Part shown: positions 8,747-17,311 of the stretch, piece after piece | Layout of the letters: every line of letters begins with the position of its first letter | Numbering within the stretch: the first letter of the stretch is position 1 | Origin: JAOABC01 sp041287495 | Lineage (GTDB): Bacteria > Aquificota > Aquificia > Aquificales > Hydrogenothermaceae | Direction of reading: 5' to 3' | DNA length: 64,000 nucleotides | Assembly: GCA_041287495.1 (NCBI GenBank) | Contig: JBEULE010000019.1 | Location: 1 to 64,000, forward strand | Translations under genes and position numbers: made by a program | Notes under the pieces: model-generated | What the model saw: the letters and a program-made list of their open reading frames with translations, nothing else | What the model was told of the DNA's origin: nothing | The model's database searches: none

Positions 8747-9580
8747 TTAATCTATAAATTTTAAACTAATATCTACCCATCTTGCAGAATGTATCAAAGC
8801 ACCACTTGATATAAAATCAACACCGGTCTGGGCATAACTTCTTATATTTTCTAAGGTTATGTTTCCGGAAACTTCAAGTTTTTTCTGACCATTGTTAAGC
8901 TTAACTGCTTCTTTTATCTCTTCCAAAGACATGTTATCAAGCATTATTATATCAACATCAAGTTCAAGAGCTTCCTTAAACTCTTCTAAATTAGAGACCT
9001 CAACCTCAACTTTAACCATAGGCGAGATTTTACTTTTTACCTGTCTTACAGCCTCTTTTATAGAACCAACCATCTTTATATGGTTATCTTTAAGCATCAC
9101 CATATCATACAAAGCAAACCTGTGATTTTTGCCTCCTCCGACCCTAACAGCATATTTTTCAAAGGCTCTAAAACCTGGTGTAGTCTTTCTTGTATCTAAT
9201 ATATAAGTGTTTAATCCGGATAGAGCTTCTACATACTTTCTCGTGTTTGTTGCTATTCCTGAAAGTCTCTGAAGTATGTTTAAAGCCAATCTCTCACCTT
9301 TTAAGATAGATTTCCCATCTCCTTCAACAGATGCTAAAATCTTACCTTTCTCTACTTTCTGACCTTCTTCTTCAAACTTTTCAAAATTTATAGTTTTATC
9401 TATAAAACTAAACACATCTAAAGCAAAATCTAAACCGGCAACTACTAACTCTTCTTTTGCAATAAAAACTGCCTTTACATTTTTATATACATCTAAACTG
9501 TCTGTTGTTATATCACTATAACCTATATCTTCCTGTAAAAACTCCTCTATCTTCCTTCTTAAAAAAAGTTTATCAATCAT
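8747..9580 (-). CDS. nadC: Nicotinate-nucleotide pyrophosphorylase (carboxylating)
   Basis: Converts quinolinate and PRPP to nicotinate mononucleotide in NAD synthesis. I choose the ATG at 9580 (278 residues; AGAGG upstream) over a longer frame start at 9697, because the extra 39 residues overlap the upstream transglycosylase gene and do not look like NadC. Family motifs are clear: LSGIATNTRKYVEAL, LDTRKTTPGFRAFEKYAV and GGGKNHRFALYDMVMLKDNH. The C-terminus carries the phosphate-binding SGNITLENI segment. Confidence 0.95.
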   Translation of the reverse strand: MIDKLFLRRKIEEFLQEDIGYSDITTDSLDVYKNVKAVFIAKEELVVAGLDFALDVFSFIDKTINFEKFEEEGQKVEKGKILASVEGDGKSILKGERLALNILQRLSGIATNTRKYVEALSGLNTYILDTRKTTPGFRAFEKYAVRVGGGKNHRFALYDMVMLKDNHIKMVGSIKEAVRQVKSKISPMVKVEVEVSNLEEFKEALELDVDIIMLDNMSLEEIKEAVKLNNGQKKLEVSGNITLENIRSYAQTGVDFISSGALIHSARWVDISLKFID

Positions 9581-9590
9581 AAAAACCTCT

Positions 9591-10094
9591 TTACTGTTTC
9601 TGAGCAACGAATCCCATAGAGATAAGTGCCCTATAAACTTTATAGGCATAGTCTCTTCTACCGTTATATCTCCATATAGCATCCCATGTAAAACCATACT
9701 TATTTATATTTTCTCTCAATATATGTGCGGATACCATTATATTATTGCATGGATTAAGTAAATATACCGGGTCTATTCGTAATCTCTTTATATTCCAAAC
9801 ATTTATCTGACCTATACCAACATCGTAGTTATAACCATTTTGATGTAAATATGTTAGATAATAAACGGCTTCCTGATAACTCCTTGGATTTATAACTTTT
9901 AAAGATTTTCCATTATGATTTATATTTATAACCCAAGGTCTAAATCCACTCTCAACCTTTGCTATAGCAACCAATAAAGCCGGAGGAATGTTATATCTTG
10001 CAGCTGCCTGCAAAAAACAGCTGTTTAAATCTTCACCGTGAGAGTTAAAACTTATAGAAAAGATTAAAAGAAAAACAGCTAAAACTTTCTTCAT
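9591..10094 (-). CDS. Secreted lytic transglycosylase (SLT domain)
   Basis: A 167-residue protein with a cleavable-looking signal peptide (about residues 1-20) and a soluble lytic transglycosylase domain that would cut peptidoglycan in the periplasm. The catalytic Glu is in AIAKVESGF near residue 48. GIGQINVWNIK and the C-terminal WRYNGRRDYAYKVYRAL are typical of the VirB1/IagB-like small group often found with secretion or pilus systems. It ends 10 bases before the nadC start, so both may share a transcript. Confidence 0.9.
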   Translation of the reverse strand: MKKVLAVFLLIFSISFNSHGEDLNSCFLQAAARYNIPPALLVAIAKVESGFRPWVININHNGKSLKVINPRSYQEAVYYLTYLHQNGYNYDVGIGQINVWNIKRLRIDPVYLLNPCNNIMVSAHILRENINKYGFTWDAIWRYNGRRDYAYKVYRALISMGFVAQKQ

Positions 10095-10179
10095 AGCAAT
10101 TATATTTTACCAGAATTATCATCCTAATTTATAAAGTTATGTTATATAATTAAGATAAACAACAACAGAGGAGAAAAAA

Positions 10180-10980
10180 TTGGACAAGTTTACCGAAATT
10201 ATTCCTATGATTTTATACTTTATATCTTCTATAAGTTTTTGGGTTTATCTATTTAACAGAAATGAAAAAATCCAAAAGATAGGACATTCCTTCTTTGGTT
10301 TAGGATTTAGCTCCCAGATAGTTTTATTTGTTATAAAAACCTTAAAATCCGGAAGTATACCTCTATCTACCATAACAGATATAATCTTTTTTCTATCTAT
10401 GATAATGGCTACCATATTCTACGGCTTTTCCTTTTTATACAGAAAGCAGCTAATAGAATTTGGGTCTTTAATATCTCCGCTTGTTATGTTTCTAATAGCC
10501 TTTACAATACCTCTTAAACAAGAAAATGAAAATGTATATAATAATTTCTGGTTTTATCTTCATGTTGGGTCTTTAATTTTAGCTTACGGACTTATAGTAT
10601 TTTCTTCTATAACAGCTGTTATATACATAATAACAGACAGAGATTTAAAGAGAAAGAAACTAAACTCCTTTTTTGTATCTAAATTTTCATCATCTTTATC
10701 ACTGATAAATGAAATTGAGTATAAATCAACTATACTGGCATTTATTTTTTTAAGTATCGGTATAATAGCCTCTTCTATTTGGAGTGCAATATACATAGGT
10801 AAACACTGGATATGGGATGTAAAACAGATAATGTTATCTCTCCTTTGGATATTCTACGGATTTATACTACATACGAGGATAATAAAGAATATAAGAGGTA
10901 GAAAAGCTTCCTACTTAACATTGATAGGAAGCATCATAGCATTTGTTGTATTCTGGCTTGTAAGACATCCTACTTTTTAA
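10180..10980 (+). CDS. CcsA/HemX-type cytochrome c assembly membrane protein
   Basis: A 266-residue protein with about eight membrane helices, starting at TTG 10180 with an upstream GAGG. The tryptophan-rich signature of the CcmC/CcsA/HemX superfamily reads SIWSAIYIGKHWIWDVKQ, followed by a helix ending in LHTR. HVGSLILAYG supplies a conserved His before it. Such proteins handle haem during cytochrome c maturation; the exact subfamily is uncertain. It ends convergently with pyrE, overlapping by 11 bases. Confidence 0.85.
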   Translation: MDKFTEIIPMILYFISSISFWVYLFNRNEKIQKIGHSFFGLGFSSQIVLFVIKTLKSGSIPLSTITDIIFFLSMIMATIFYGFSFLYRKQLIEFGSLISPLVMFLIAFTIPLKQENENVYNNFWFYLHVGSLILAYGLIVFSSITAVIYIITDRDLKRKKLNSFFVSKFSSSLSLINEIEYKSTILAFIFLSIGIIASSIWSAIYIGKHWIWDVKQIMLSLLWIFYGFILHTRIIKNIRGRKASYLTLIGSIIAFVVFWLVRHPTF

Positions 10981-11521
10981 GTAGATAAGAAACTTTAAAG
11001 ATTGATATAAGTTCAAGCCCTTCTTTTTTGATGTTTTCCTCTCCACCTTCCTCTCTGTCAACAAGGGTTATAACTCCAAGAACATTAAGGCCAAAATCTC
11101 TGGCAACCTTAACAGCTTTTAAAGATGACCCAGCTGTTGTTACCACATCTTCAAGGATGTATACATTTTCTCCCGGTTTTACATTTCCCTCTATCTGTTT
11201 TCCTGTTCCGTGTTCCTTTGGTTCTTTTCTCACCACAAATGGCTTTATTGGGTTTTTATTTATGTAAGATATGATGGAAGTTGCATAAGATATAGGGTCT
11301 GCTCCGAGGGTCAATCCTCCGACAGCATCAACCTTCTTATCTTTAATTATCTCATATATAACATTACCTATAACATATCCACCTTCCGGATCAAGTGTTA
11401 TAGTTCTAAGGTCTATATAGTAATTGCTCATTTTTCCAGAAGCAAGTTTAAATATAGGTTCATCTGCTACTTTTAAAGCTCTCTCTCTTATCAATTCCTC
11501 TAATCTTTTTCTGTAATCCAT
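10970..11521 (-). CDS. pyrE: Orotate phosphoribosyltransferase
   Basis: Transfers orotate to PRPP to form OMP in pyrimidine synthesis. The PRPP-binding motif VYILEDVVTTAGSSLKAV is clear near residues 115-132, with GGLTLGADPIS and VRKEPKEHG segments before it. At 183 residues it is a compact but complete member. It lies three bases downstream of the nitrilase-type gene on the same strand. Confidence 0.95.
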   Translation of the reverse strand: MDYRKRLEELIRERALKVADEPIFKLASGKMSNYYIDLRTITLDPEGGYVIGNVIYEIIKDKKVDAVGGLTLGADPISYATSIISYINKNPIKPFVVRKEPKEHGTGKQIEGNVKPGENVYILEDVVTTAGSSLKAVKVARDFGLNVLGVITLVDREEGGEENIKKEGLELISIFKVSYLLKK

Positions 11522-11524
11522 TCC

Positions 11525-12274
11525 TCAAAACTCCATCTTTATTTTATTTCTAACTTTATAAACTTCATCAAGGTCTATCTCTGCACTTACAACACCTTCT
11601 TCATTTTTTTCTATATCAAGTATATCTCCCCAAGGAGAGTATATAGCAGAATGTCCGGCATATTCAACATTTCCTATTTTTCCTACTGTATCACTTACTA
11701 CTACATAAGACTGTGTTTCTATTGCCCTTGCCCTTGATAGTATTTTAAGATGCTCTACTCTTTCCTTTCCCCACTGTGCTGGGACAAGTATTATCTCAAC
11801 ATCTTTCTTCCTAAGATGATAGGAGATATTAGGATATCTTAGTTCAAAACATATCATAAAACCAAGATTTCCGGCTGAACTTTCCGTTATATCAAAGTTA
11901 TTTCTTCCGGCTTTGAAGTATTTATGTTCATCTGTAGGTGTAAAAAGTTTTACCTTTGGTCTCTTTGCTGTTATCTCTCCGTTATCTATAATAAATCCCA
12001 TGTTGTATATATCATTTTTTTTCCTTTCTGGCACTGTCCCTGCTATAACTAATGATTTTTCAATAGATATCTTCTGAAGTTCTCTGTATATTTTTGGAGT
12101 TTTCCTTGAATGTGTATATAGATTTTCATTGTCAAAACCACAGCTAAACATCTCCGGAAGCAAAACAAGAGAGTTTGAGTTTATCTTTTTTGAGTTTAGG
12201 ATAGAGTAAATCTTCTCTAAATTACTGTCTATATCACCTATTTTTAAATTAAGCTGTAAAGAGTAAATAAACAT
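11525..12274 (-). CDS. Carbon-nitrogen hydrolase (nitrilase superfamily)
   Basis: A 249-residue cytoplasmic amidase-type enzyme. The Glu-Lys-Cys catalytic triad is visible in LLPEMFSCGF (Glu), RPKVKLFTPTDEHKYF (Lys) and GFMICFELRYPN (Cys). The sequence is closest in style to the omega-amidase/YafV group that acts on alpha-keto acid amides, but the substrate cannot be read with certainty. It is followed immediately by pyrE. Confidence 0.88.
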   Translation of the reverse strand: MFIYSLQLNLKIGDIDSNLEKIYSILNSKKINSNSLVLLPEMFSCGFDNENLYTHSRKTPKIYRELQKISIEKSLVIAGTVPERKKNDIYNMGFIIDNGEITAKRPKVKLFTPTDEHKYFKAGRNNFDITESSAGNLGFMICFELRYPNISYHLRKKDVEIILVPAQWGKERVEHLKILSRARAIETQSYVVVSDTVGKIGNVEYAGHSAIYSPWGDILDIEKNEEGVVSAEIDLDEVYKVRNKIKMEF

Positions 12275-12415
12275 AAAAATATTTTAACATATAAAAAGTT
12301 CTACCTTAGACTATGAATCTCAATAACTATCATATTAAGAAAAATGAACCATTCTTTAATTACCAATTAATAACTAAGCTGTATATTTTTATCAAAACTT
12401 ATGGAGGTAAAAAAG

Positions 12416-12604
12416 ATGAAATTGAAAGAAAAACTAGAAGTTGAGTTCAAAGAGGTAAGTTATATCTGTAGATGTGGTAGTATAAACAAAATTGTTGTAC
12501 TTGTTATTAACGGATATGGGTTTGAAGATAGCTACTGTGAAAACTGTAGAAAGAGAAACAAAGTTGAAGTTGATGAGAACTTTATATACACCAAATCTAT
12601 ATGA
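12416..12604 (+). CDS. 62-residue protein with CxC...CxxC zinc-ribbon-like motif
   Basis: The frame is also open from an ATG at 12401, but GGAGG at 12403-12407 sits 8 bases before the ATG at 12416, which is therefore the likelier start. The protein has CRC near residue 18 and CENC near residue 42, separated by beta-strand-like sequence, consistent with a small zinc ribbon. No family is recognised. It is an isolated plus-strand gene that overlaps the 3' end of the convergent symporter gene by 8 bases. Confidence 0.6.
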   Translation: MKLKEKLEVEFKEVSYICRCGSINKIVVLVINGYGFEDSYCENCRKRNKVEVDENFIYTKSI

Positions 12605-13937
12605 GGGAAAATATAACCATAAAGGCAATACTTACAAAAAATCCAAGTATAACTCCTGCTGTCTCAAATCCAAGAAGAATATTCAAAACAAACCATACAA
12701 AAAAACCACCTAAGATGGAGTAGACAGCTCCTTTTGAGTTTGATTTATCCCAGTATATACCAAAAACTAACGGGGCAAACAGTGATACAAGTGTTACAAC
12801 AGAAGAAGAAGAAACAAGCTGATATATAGACTCTACAGAAAAGGCAAAAAATAGAGATATTAATCCAACTATCAAAACAACTAATCTATTAATAAGAACA
12901 GCCGAAAAGTTTGAAATTCTAAAAACTTTCGGCAAGATGTTATTGGTTATTATAGCCGAAGGAGCTAGTATAGCAGCAGAAGAGGTACTAAGTATAGCTG
13001 ATAAAATACCAAAGAAAAATAGTATTTTTAAAAATGGGTTGATGGTATTTATATAATCAAGTAAAGGATTATCATTAAAACCTAAACTAAATTTAGAATA
13101 ACCGGCTATCAAAAGAGGTATAAAAGCCACGGATAGATACATCAAACCTGCTAAATATGAGGAATAAATAGCAACCTTCTCAGATTTAGAAGACATAAAT
13201 CTCTGAAACAGGTCTTGCCCCGGAATCGACCCAAGTCCAATTATAATCCAAGCCAACATATATTCAGATATAGAAGATATATCTGGATCCGGTAAAAATT
13301 TGAAATAATCCGGAGGTATATCTTTTATAACATTTTCTAAACCACCCACAGAAAAAACGAGATAACCGAAAACCAAAAAAATACTAAGTAGAATCACAAT
13401 AGTTTGAATAAAATCAGTGAGTACTATAGCCCACATACCACCAAAGTAAACCATCAAAACAGATACAATAAACGCAAAAATAATTCCTAAAGAAAGAGAA
13501 AATCCGGAAACAGTCTTAAAAATCAAACCAAAAGCCACAAACTGAGCTGCAATCCATCCAAAATACGATATAACTAAAAAAACACTTGCTATATTTTCAA
13601 CTCTCTCCCCATACTTAACTTTATAAAAATCTGCAAATGTAAGTAAATTCATCCTATAAAGATGCTTTACAAAAAACATACCTGACAGTATTAAACATAA
13701 TGCGGCTCCAAAAGGCTCCTCTATTACCTTTAAAAGTCCTCCATCTGCAAACTCCTGAGATGCTCCAAGTATAGTTTCAGATCCAAACCATGTAGCAAAT
13801 AGTGCAAAAGTGGAAAGAGATAAAGGAAGAGACCTTCCAGCAAGGAGATAATCTTTTTCTGAAGATATGAACTTCTTAGAGATAAAACTAATTCCAACTA
13901 AAAATAAAAAGTAAACTAAAACAAGCCACAGTATCAT
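12597..13937 (-). CDS. Sodium:solute symporter (SSS family)
   Basis: A 446-residue inner-membrane transporter with about 13 hydrophobic helices. Family features include FATWFGSETILGASQEFADGG near residue 50, the GGMWAIVLTDFIQ segment near residue 165, and GLGSIPGQDLFQRFMSSK near residue 235. Substrates in the family include proline, acetate and pantothenate; none can be assigned here. It lies downstream of argH on the same strand with a 43-base gap. Confidence 0.9.
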   Translation of the reverse strand: MILWLVLVYFLFLVGISFISKKFISSEKDYLLAGRSLPLSLSTFALFATWFGSETILGASQEFADGGLLKVIEEPFGAALCLILSGMFFVKHLYRMNLLTFADFYKVKYGERVENIASVFLVISYFGWIAAQFVAFGLIFKTVSGFSLSLGIIFAFIVSVLMVYFGGMWAIVLTDFIQTIVILLSIFLVFGYLVFSVGGLENVIKDIPPDYFKFLPDPDISSISEYMLAWIIIGLGSIPGQDLFQRFMSSKSEKVAIYSSYLAGLMYLSVAFIPLLIAGYSKFSLGFNDNPLLDYINTINPFLKILFFFGILSAILSTSSAAILAPSAIITNNILPKVFRISNFSAVLINRLVVLIVGLISLFFAFSVESIYQLVSSSSVVTLVSLFAPLVFGIYWDKSNSKGAVYSILGGFFVWFVLNILLGFETAGVILGFFVSIAFMVIFSLI

Positions 13938-13980
13938 TTACAACTTAAAGTAGATTTTCCAGAAAAATTTAATTTATTCT

Positions 13981-15366
13981 TCATTTTCCACCTGTTAACT
14001 TACTTTCCCAATACTCTATCTGCTTTAAAATCTGTTCTTTTGCTGTTCCTCCAAGAGACCTTCTCCTATCTACTACAACCTCTGGTTTTAAGAGAGTTAA
14101 GACATCTTCTTCAAATAAATCACTAAACCTTTTTAACTCCTCTAATGTTATACTTTCAAGGTCCCTACTCTGAGATACAAGATATCCGACTATACTACCA
14201 ACTATATGATGTGCCTGTCTGAAAGGAACACCCTTTTCTACTAGGTAATTAGCAAGGTCTGTTGCAAGGGAAAAACCTCCAGCAGATCTGTATGTTATAT
14301 CCTCTCTGATTTTAAGACCTTCCACTATCTTTTTTATTCCTATGATGGAACCTTTTAAAGTTTTTACAGTGTCAAACACAGGCTCTTTATCTTCTTGAAG
14401 GTCTCTGTTGTAAGCCATAGGTAATCCTTTAACCGTAGTAAGTACAGACACTAAATTTCCATAAACCCTTCCAGTTTTACCTCTTATTAACTCTAAAACA
14501 TCTGGATTCTTTTTCTGGGGCATTATTGAGGACCCTGTTGTTAGCTTATCAGGAAGCTCTACAAAAGAAAACTCAGTAGAAGAGTATATAATCATATCTT
14601 CACAAAATCTTGACATGTTAGCCATACATATAGCAGAGATTGATAAAAATTCAATGGCAAAGTCTCTACTTGAAGTTGCATCTATAGAATTTCTCATAAT
14701 CTGAGAAAAACCAAGTTCTTTAGCTACAAATTCTCTATCAATCGGAAAATCTACTCCGGCAACTGCACCACTTCCAAGTGGAAGCATATCAACTCTCTTT
14801 AAATTATCTAAAAATCTGTCTCTATCCCTTGAAAACATCTCAAGATAAGCTAAAAAGTAATGGGAAGCTCTTATAGGTTGAGCTCTTTGAAGATGAGTAT
14901 AGGCAGGCATTATAACATCAATATACTCTTTTGCTTTATCAAGAAGAGACAACATCAAACTATCTAAAAGACTAACTATCTGATTAATCTGATCTCTTAG
15001 GTAAAGTCTAAATACTGTAACTACTTGATCATTTCTTGACCTTCCGGTATGTAATTTTCCACCGGCAGGACCTATCTTGTCAGTTAAAGCTTTTTCTATA
15101 TTCATATGAACATCTTCTAACTCTCTTTTAAATTGGAATCTACCTTCCAAAATCTCTCTCTCTATCTCTTTTAAACCTTCTATAATCTTCTGAGCATCTT
15201 CCTGTGGTATTATCCCCTGTTTTCCAAGCATTTTTGCATGGGCTATACTTCCCTGTATATCGTATAAAGCAAGTTCTTTATCAAAAGAAACACTTTCAGT
15301 AAACTCTTCAACAAATTCATCTGTGTTTTCAGAAAATCTACCACCCCATAGCTTTTTCTCTTGCAT
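13981..15366 (-). CDS. argH: Argininosuccinate lyase
   Basis: Cleaves argininosuccinate to arginine and fumarate, the last step of arginine synthesis. The 461-residue protein shows LHTGRSRNDQV near residue 113 and the superfamily signature GSSIMPQKKNPD near residue 281, which carries the catalytic serine loop. It starts 17 bases after the cinA stop and is probably cotranscribed with it. Confidence 0.97.
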   Translation of the reverse strand: MQEKKLWGGRFSENTDEFVEEFTESVSFDKELALYDIQGSIAHAKMLGKQGIIPQEDAQKIIEGLKEIEREILEGRFQFKRELEDVHMNIEKALTDKIGPAGGKLHTGRSRNDQVVTVFRLYLRDQINQIVSLLDSLMLSLLDKAKEYIDVIMPAYTHLQRAQPIRASHYFLAYLEMFSRDRDRFLDNLKRVDMLPLGSGAVAGVDFPIDREFVAKELGFSQIMRNSIDATSSRDFAIEFLSISAICMANMSRFCEDMIIYSSTEFSFVELPDKLTTGSSIMPQKKNPDVLELIRGKTGRVYGNLVSVLTTVKGLPMAYNRDLQEDKEPVFDTVKTLKGSIIGIKKIVEGLKIREDITYRSAGGFSLATDLANYLVEKGVPFRQAHHIVGSIVGYLVSQSRDLESITLEELKRFSDLFEEDVLTLLKPEVVVDRRRSLGGTAKEQILKQIEYWESKLTGGK

Positions 15367-15382
15367 AAACTACTCTCCTTTA

Positions 15383-16579
15383 TTAACTGATTAAATTTAG
15401 TCTAACTATATTTAATGCAAATTGTGATATATACAATCTAACATCATTTCTTTCACCTTTGTAAATTTCTTTATAAACTTTTATATTTTTACCATCAGAA
15501 TATCCAATGTAATGAAGTCCTAACGGCTTATCAGGAGTTTCTCCCGTTGGTCCAGCAATTCCAGTATCACTTACAGCGATATCTGTTTTAAGTAAATTTC
15601 TAACACCTATAACCATCTGTTTTGCAACTTCTTCAGAAACGGCGCCTACACTTTCAATAACATTTTTATCAACTCCAAGGACATTTACCTTTATCTCGTT
15701 TGAGTATGAAACCACTCCTCCTATAGCATAGGAAGAAGAGCCGGGAACATTTACAAGTCTTGAAACTATCAGCCCTCCTGTTGAAGACTCTGCTGTTGAT
15801 ATTGTCAATCCATTTTCTTTGAGAATATTTCCTACAACCTCTTCCATCTCAATATTTGATTCTGCATATATGTAGTTTCCAAGTCTGTTTCTTATAGTAT
15901 TAACTTTATCATAAAGTTCGTTTTCTTCTAATGTAGATACAAATATATCAACTCCCTTTGGAGAAACGTTATAAGACAGGTTTTTCACATCTTCAAGTAA
16001 GTAGTTAATATCAAGTTCTTTCATACCAAAAGTCCTAAAAAGTTTAACATACCTTACTGGCTTTGTAAGTTCAAGTCTTTGAAGTGCTTCTTCAAACATA
16101 GGTTTTAACTCTGATGGAACTCCCGGAAGAGCAACTATAACTTTTCTAACATCATCAAGAGCTTTTAAAAAACCTAAAGCTCTACCAACAGGATTTTTTA
16201 TAGGAACACTTCCATAAGGAATCTTACACATAGATTTTCTCTCTTGTGTAAACTCCACATTCTGGCTTTTGTAGTATTCCTTCAACAGATTTAAACATTC
16301 CTCATCATAAACAAGAGGAACACCTATAGCATCTGCTACAGCTTGTCTTGTAAAGTCATCAGTAGTAGGACCAAGTCCTCCACTGATAAATACCATATCC
16401 GACCTATCCAAACCATACTTTATATAATTTACAAGGTCGTAGTGATTGTCTGGAACCTGTATTATTCCCTTAACATCAACACCTCTCTCAAAGAGAACAC
16501 TTGCCATATAGTTTCCGTTTCTATCTATCTTTCTACCTTCTGTAAACTCACTACCGGTTACTATAATAACAGCCTTCAT
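15383..16579 (-). CDS. cinA: CinA-family protein with MoCF and nicotinamide-nucleotide amidase domains
   Basis: A 398-residue two-domain protein. The N-terminal MoCF-like domain (VTGSEFTEG, FISGGLGPTTDD, ALPGVPSEL) is associated with ADP-ribose pyrophosphatase activity in relatives. The C-terminal PncC domain from about residue 250 (STAESSTGGLIVSRL, GGVVSYSNEIK, SDTGIAGPTG) is the NMN amidase type. It would recycle pyridine nucleotides. It sits in a minus-strand run with the lipoprotein gene upstream (2-base gap) and argH downstream. Confidence 0.95.
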   Translation of the reverse strand: MKAVIIVTGSEFTEGRKIDRNGNYMASVLFERGVDVKGIIQVPDNHYDLVNYIKYGLDRSDMVFISGGLGPTTDDFTRQAVADAIGVPLVYDEECLNLLKEYYKSQNVEFTQERKSMCKIPYGSVPIKNPVGRALGFLKALDDVRKVIVALPGVPSELKPMFEEALQRLELTKPVRYVKLFRTFGMKELDINYLLEDVKNLSYNVSPKGVDIFVSTLEENELYDKVNTIRNRLGNYIYAESNIEMEEVVGNILKENGLTISTAESSTGGLIVSRLVNVPGSSSYAIGGVVSYSNEIKVNVLGVDKNVIESVGAVSEEVAKQMVIGVRNLLKTDIAVSDTGIAGPTGETPDKPLGLHYIGYSDGKNIKVYKEIYKGERNDVRLYISQFALNIVRLNLIS

Positions 16580-16581
16580 AA

Positions 16582-17007
16582 CTACTCCTTATAACTATTC
16601 AAAACTATTTTGATATTTCTACTTCCAGATTTTACTGCTTGGACTTCAGACTCACAGTAACCACCTTCATCAAATGGATTACCACTTTTAGATGTTTTTG
16701 CATAAATTAAAAGGTTTCCTTGGAACGTTTTAAAATTTTCTTCCATTATTACATCTGCTGGAGATATTGTAAATTTGTAAGGATAATCAGGACTTTTAAT
16801 CCTTTTAACTGCCAAAGGTTGAGGGGACTCCATGTTTCTAACTATAATAAATAAAAATCCAGAACATTTATCTTTTATCTTAGCATCAACTGTTATCACA
16901 CCAGTAATCTTGTTCTGATCTATAAATTCAGCTTCTGGAGGAAGTTTCTGACAAGATGATAATAGGATAAGAAAACCTACAATAGTGATAAAAAATCTCT
17001 TCAACAT
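16582..17007 (-). CDS. Lipoprotein with CcmI C-terminal-like domain
   Basis: I place the start at ATG 17007 (GAGGTG upstream; a further ATG at 17031 would add eight residues). The N-terminus is a lipoprotein signal with lipobox LLSSC. The mature part contains a conserved-looking SGFLFIIVRN...PLAVKRI...KSGNP pattern that resembles the C-terminal domain of cytochrome c biogenesis protein CcmH/CcmI, where it forms a periplasmic beta domain. Function is inferred only. It is the first minus-strand gene left of the putative origin. Confidence 0.75.
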   Translation of the reverse strand: MLKRFFITIVGFLILLSSCQKLPPEAEFIDQNKITGVITVDAKIKDKCSGFLFIIVRNMESPQPLAVKRIKSPDYPYKFTISPADVIMEENFKTFQGNLLIYAKTSKSGNPFDEGGYCESEVQAVKSGSRNIKIVLNSYKE

Positions 17008-17060
17008 CTTCACCTCAAACCTAATATTCATTTCAATTTTATCACATTACCGGTTTACCT

Positions 17061-17102
17061 TGTGGATAACTTGTGGATAACATGTGGATAACTTGTGGAT
17101 AA
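17061..17102 (-). repeat. Four DnaA boxes on an 11-bp pitch
   Basis: TGTGGATAA (reverse complement of TTATCCACA) occurs perfectly at 17061, 17072, 17083 and 17094. The start-to-start spacing is exactly 11 bases, one helical turn, so bound DnaA would line up on one face of the DNA. Confidence 0.92.
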
Positions 17103-17122
17103 CTTTTTCTAATTACCTTAAC

Positions 17123-17173
17123 TTATCCACAAAATCTTAAAGTTATCCACAATCTATCCACAATCTATCCACA
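17123..17173 (+). repeat. Second DnaA-box array, opposite orientation
   Basis: TTATCCACA occurs at 17123-17131 and 17143-17151, then CTATCCACA (one mismatch) at 17154-17162 and 17165-17173. The last three are again 11 bases apart. Array 1 points left and this one right, separated by 20 AT-rich bases. Confidence 0.9.
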
Positions 17174-17221
17174 GTGATTCAGCTAGATTAAACTTTTGAT
17201 AAATAAATATTTTTTAGAAAG

Positions 17222-17264
17222 TTATCCACAATTTAGGGCCCTATTATTCTTATTATTATTTATA
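17222..17264 (+). promoter_or_regulatory. DnaA box, GC spacer and DnaA-trio-like unwinding element
   Basis: A perfect box at 17222-17230 is followed by a spacer containing GGGCCC (17236-17241) and then by triplets from 17241. Read on the complementary strand 3' to 5', these are GAT AAT AAG AAT AAT AAT AAA, six of seven fitting the [G/A]A[T/A] DnaA-trio rule. This matches the basal unwinding system described for bacterial origins. Confidence 0.7.
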
Positions 17265-17311
17265 TACTTTTGTTAAAATATATAAGAATTAAATAGAATA
17301 AGGAGTAAACT

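Larger units (their letters stand above)
17041..17311. other. oriC: Putative chromosomal replication origin (oriC)
   Basis: This 271-base stretch contains no gene. It holds nine matches to the DnaA box TTATCCACA or its one-mismatch form CTATCCACA, in two oppositely oriented arrays, then AT-rich sequence, a further box, a GC-rich spacer GGGCCC and a run of DnaA-trio-like triplets. Genes to the left run almost all leftward and those to the right run rightward for 8 kb, as expected for leading strands leaving an origin. dnaA is not in the window. Function is inferred from the box density and layout. Confidence 0.88.

Noticed and set aside
8747..9697. N-terminally extended nadC (316 residues)
   Set aside because: The extra 39 codons overlap the transglycosylase gene in another frame and do not look like NadC; ATG 9580 has its own ribosome-binding site.
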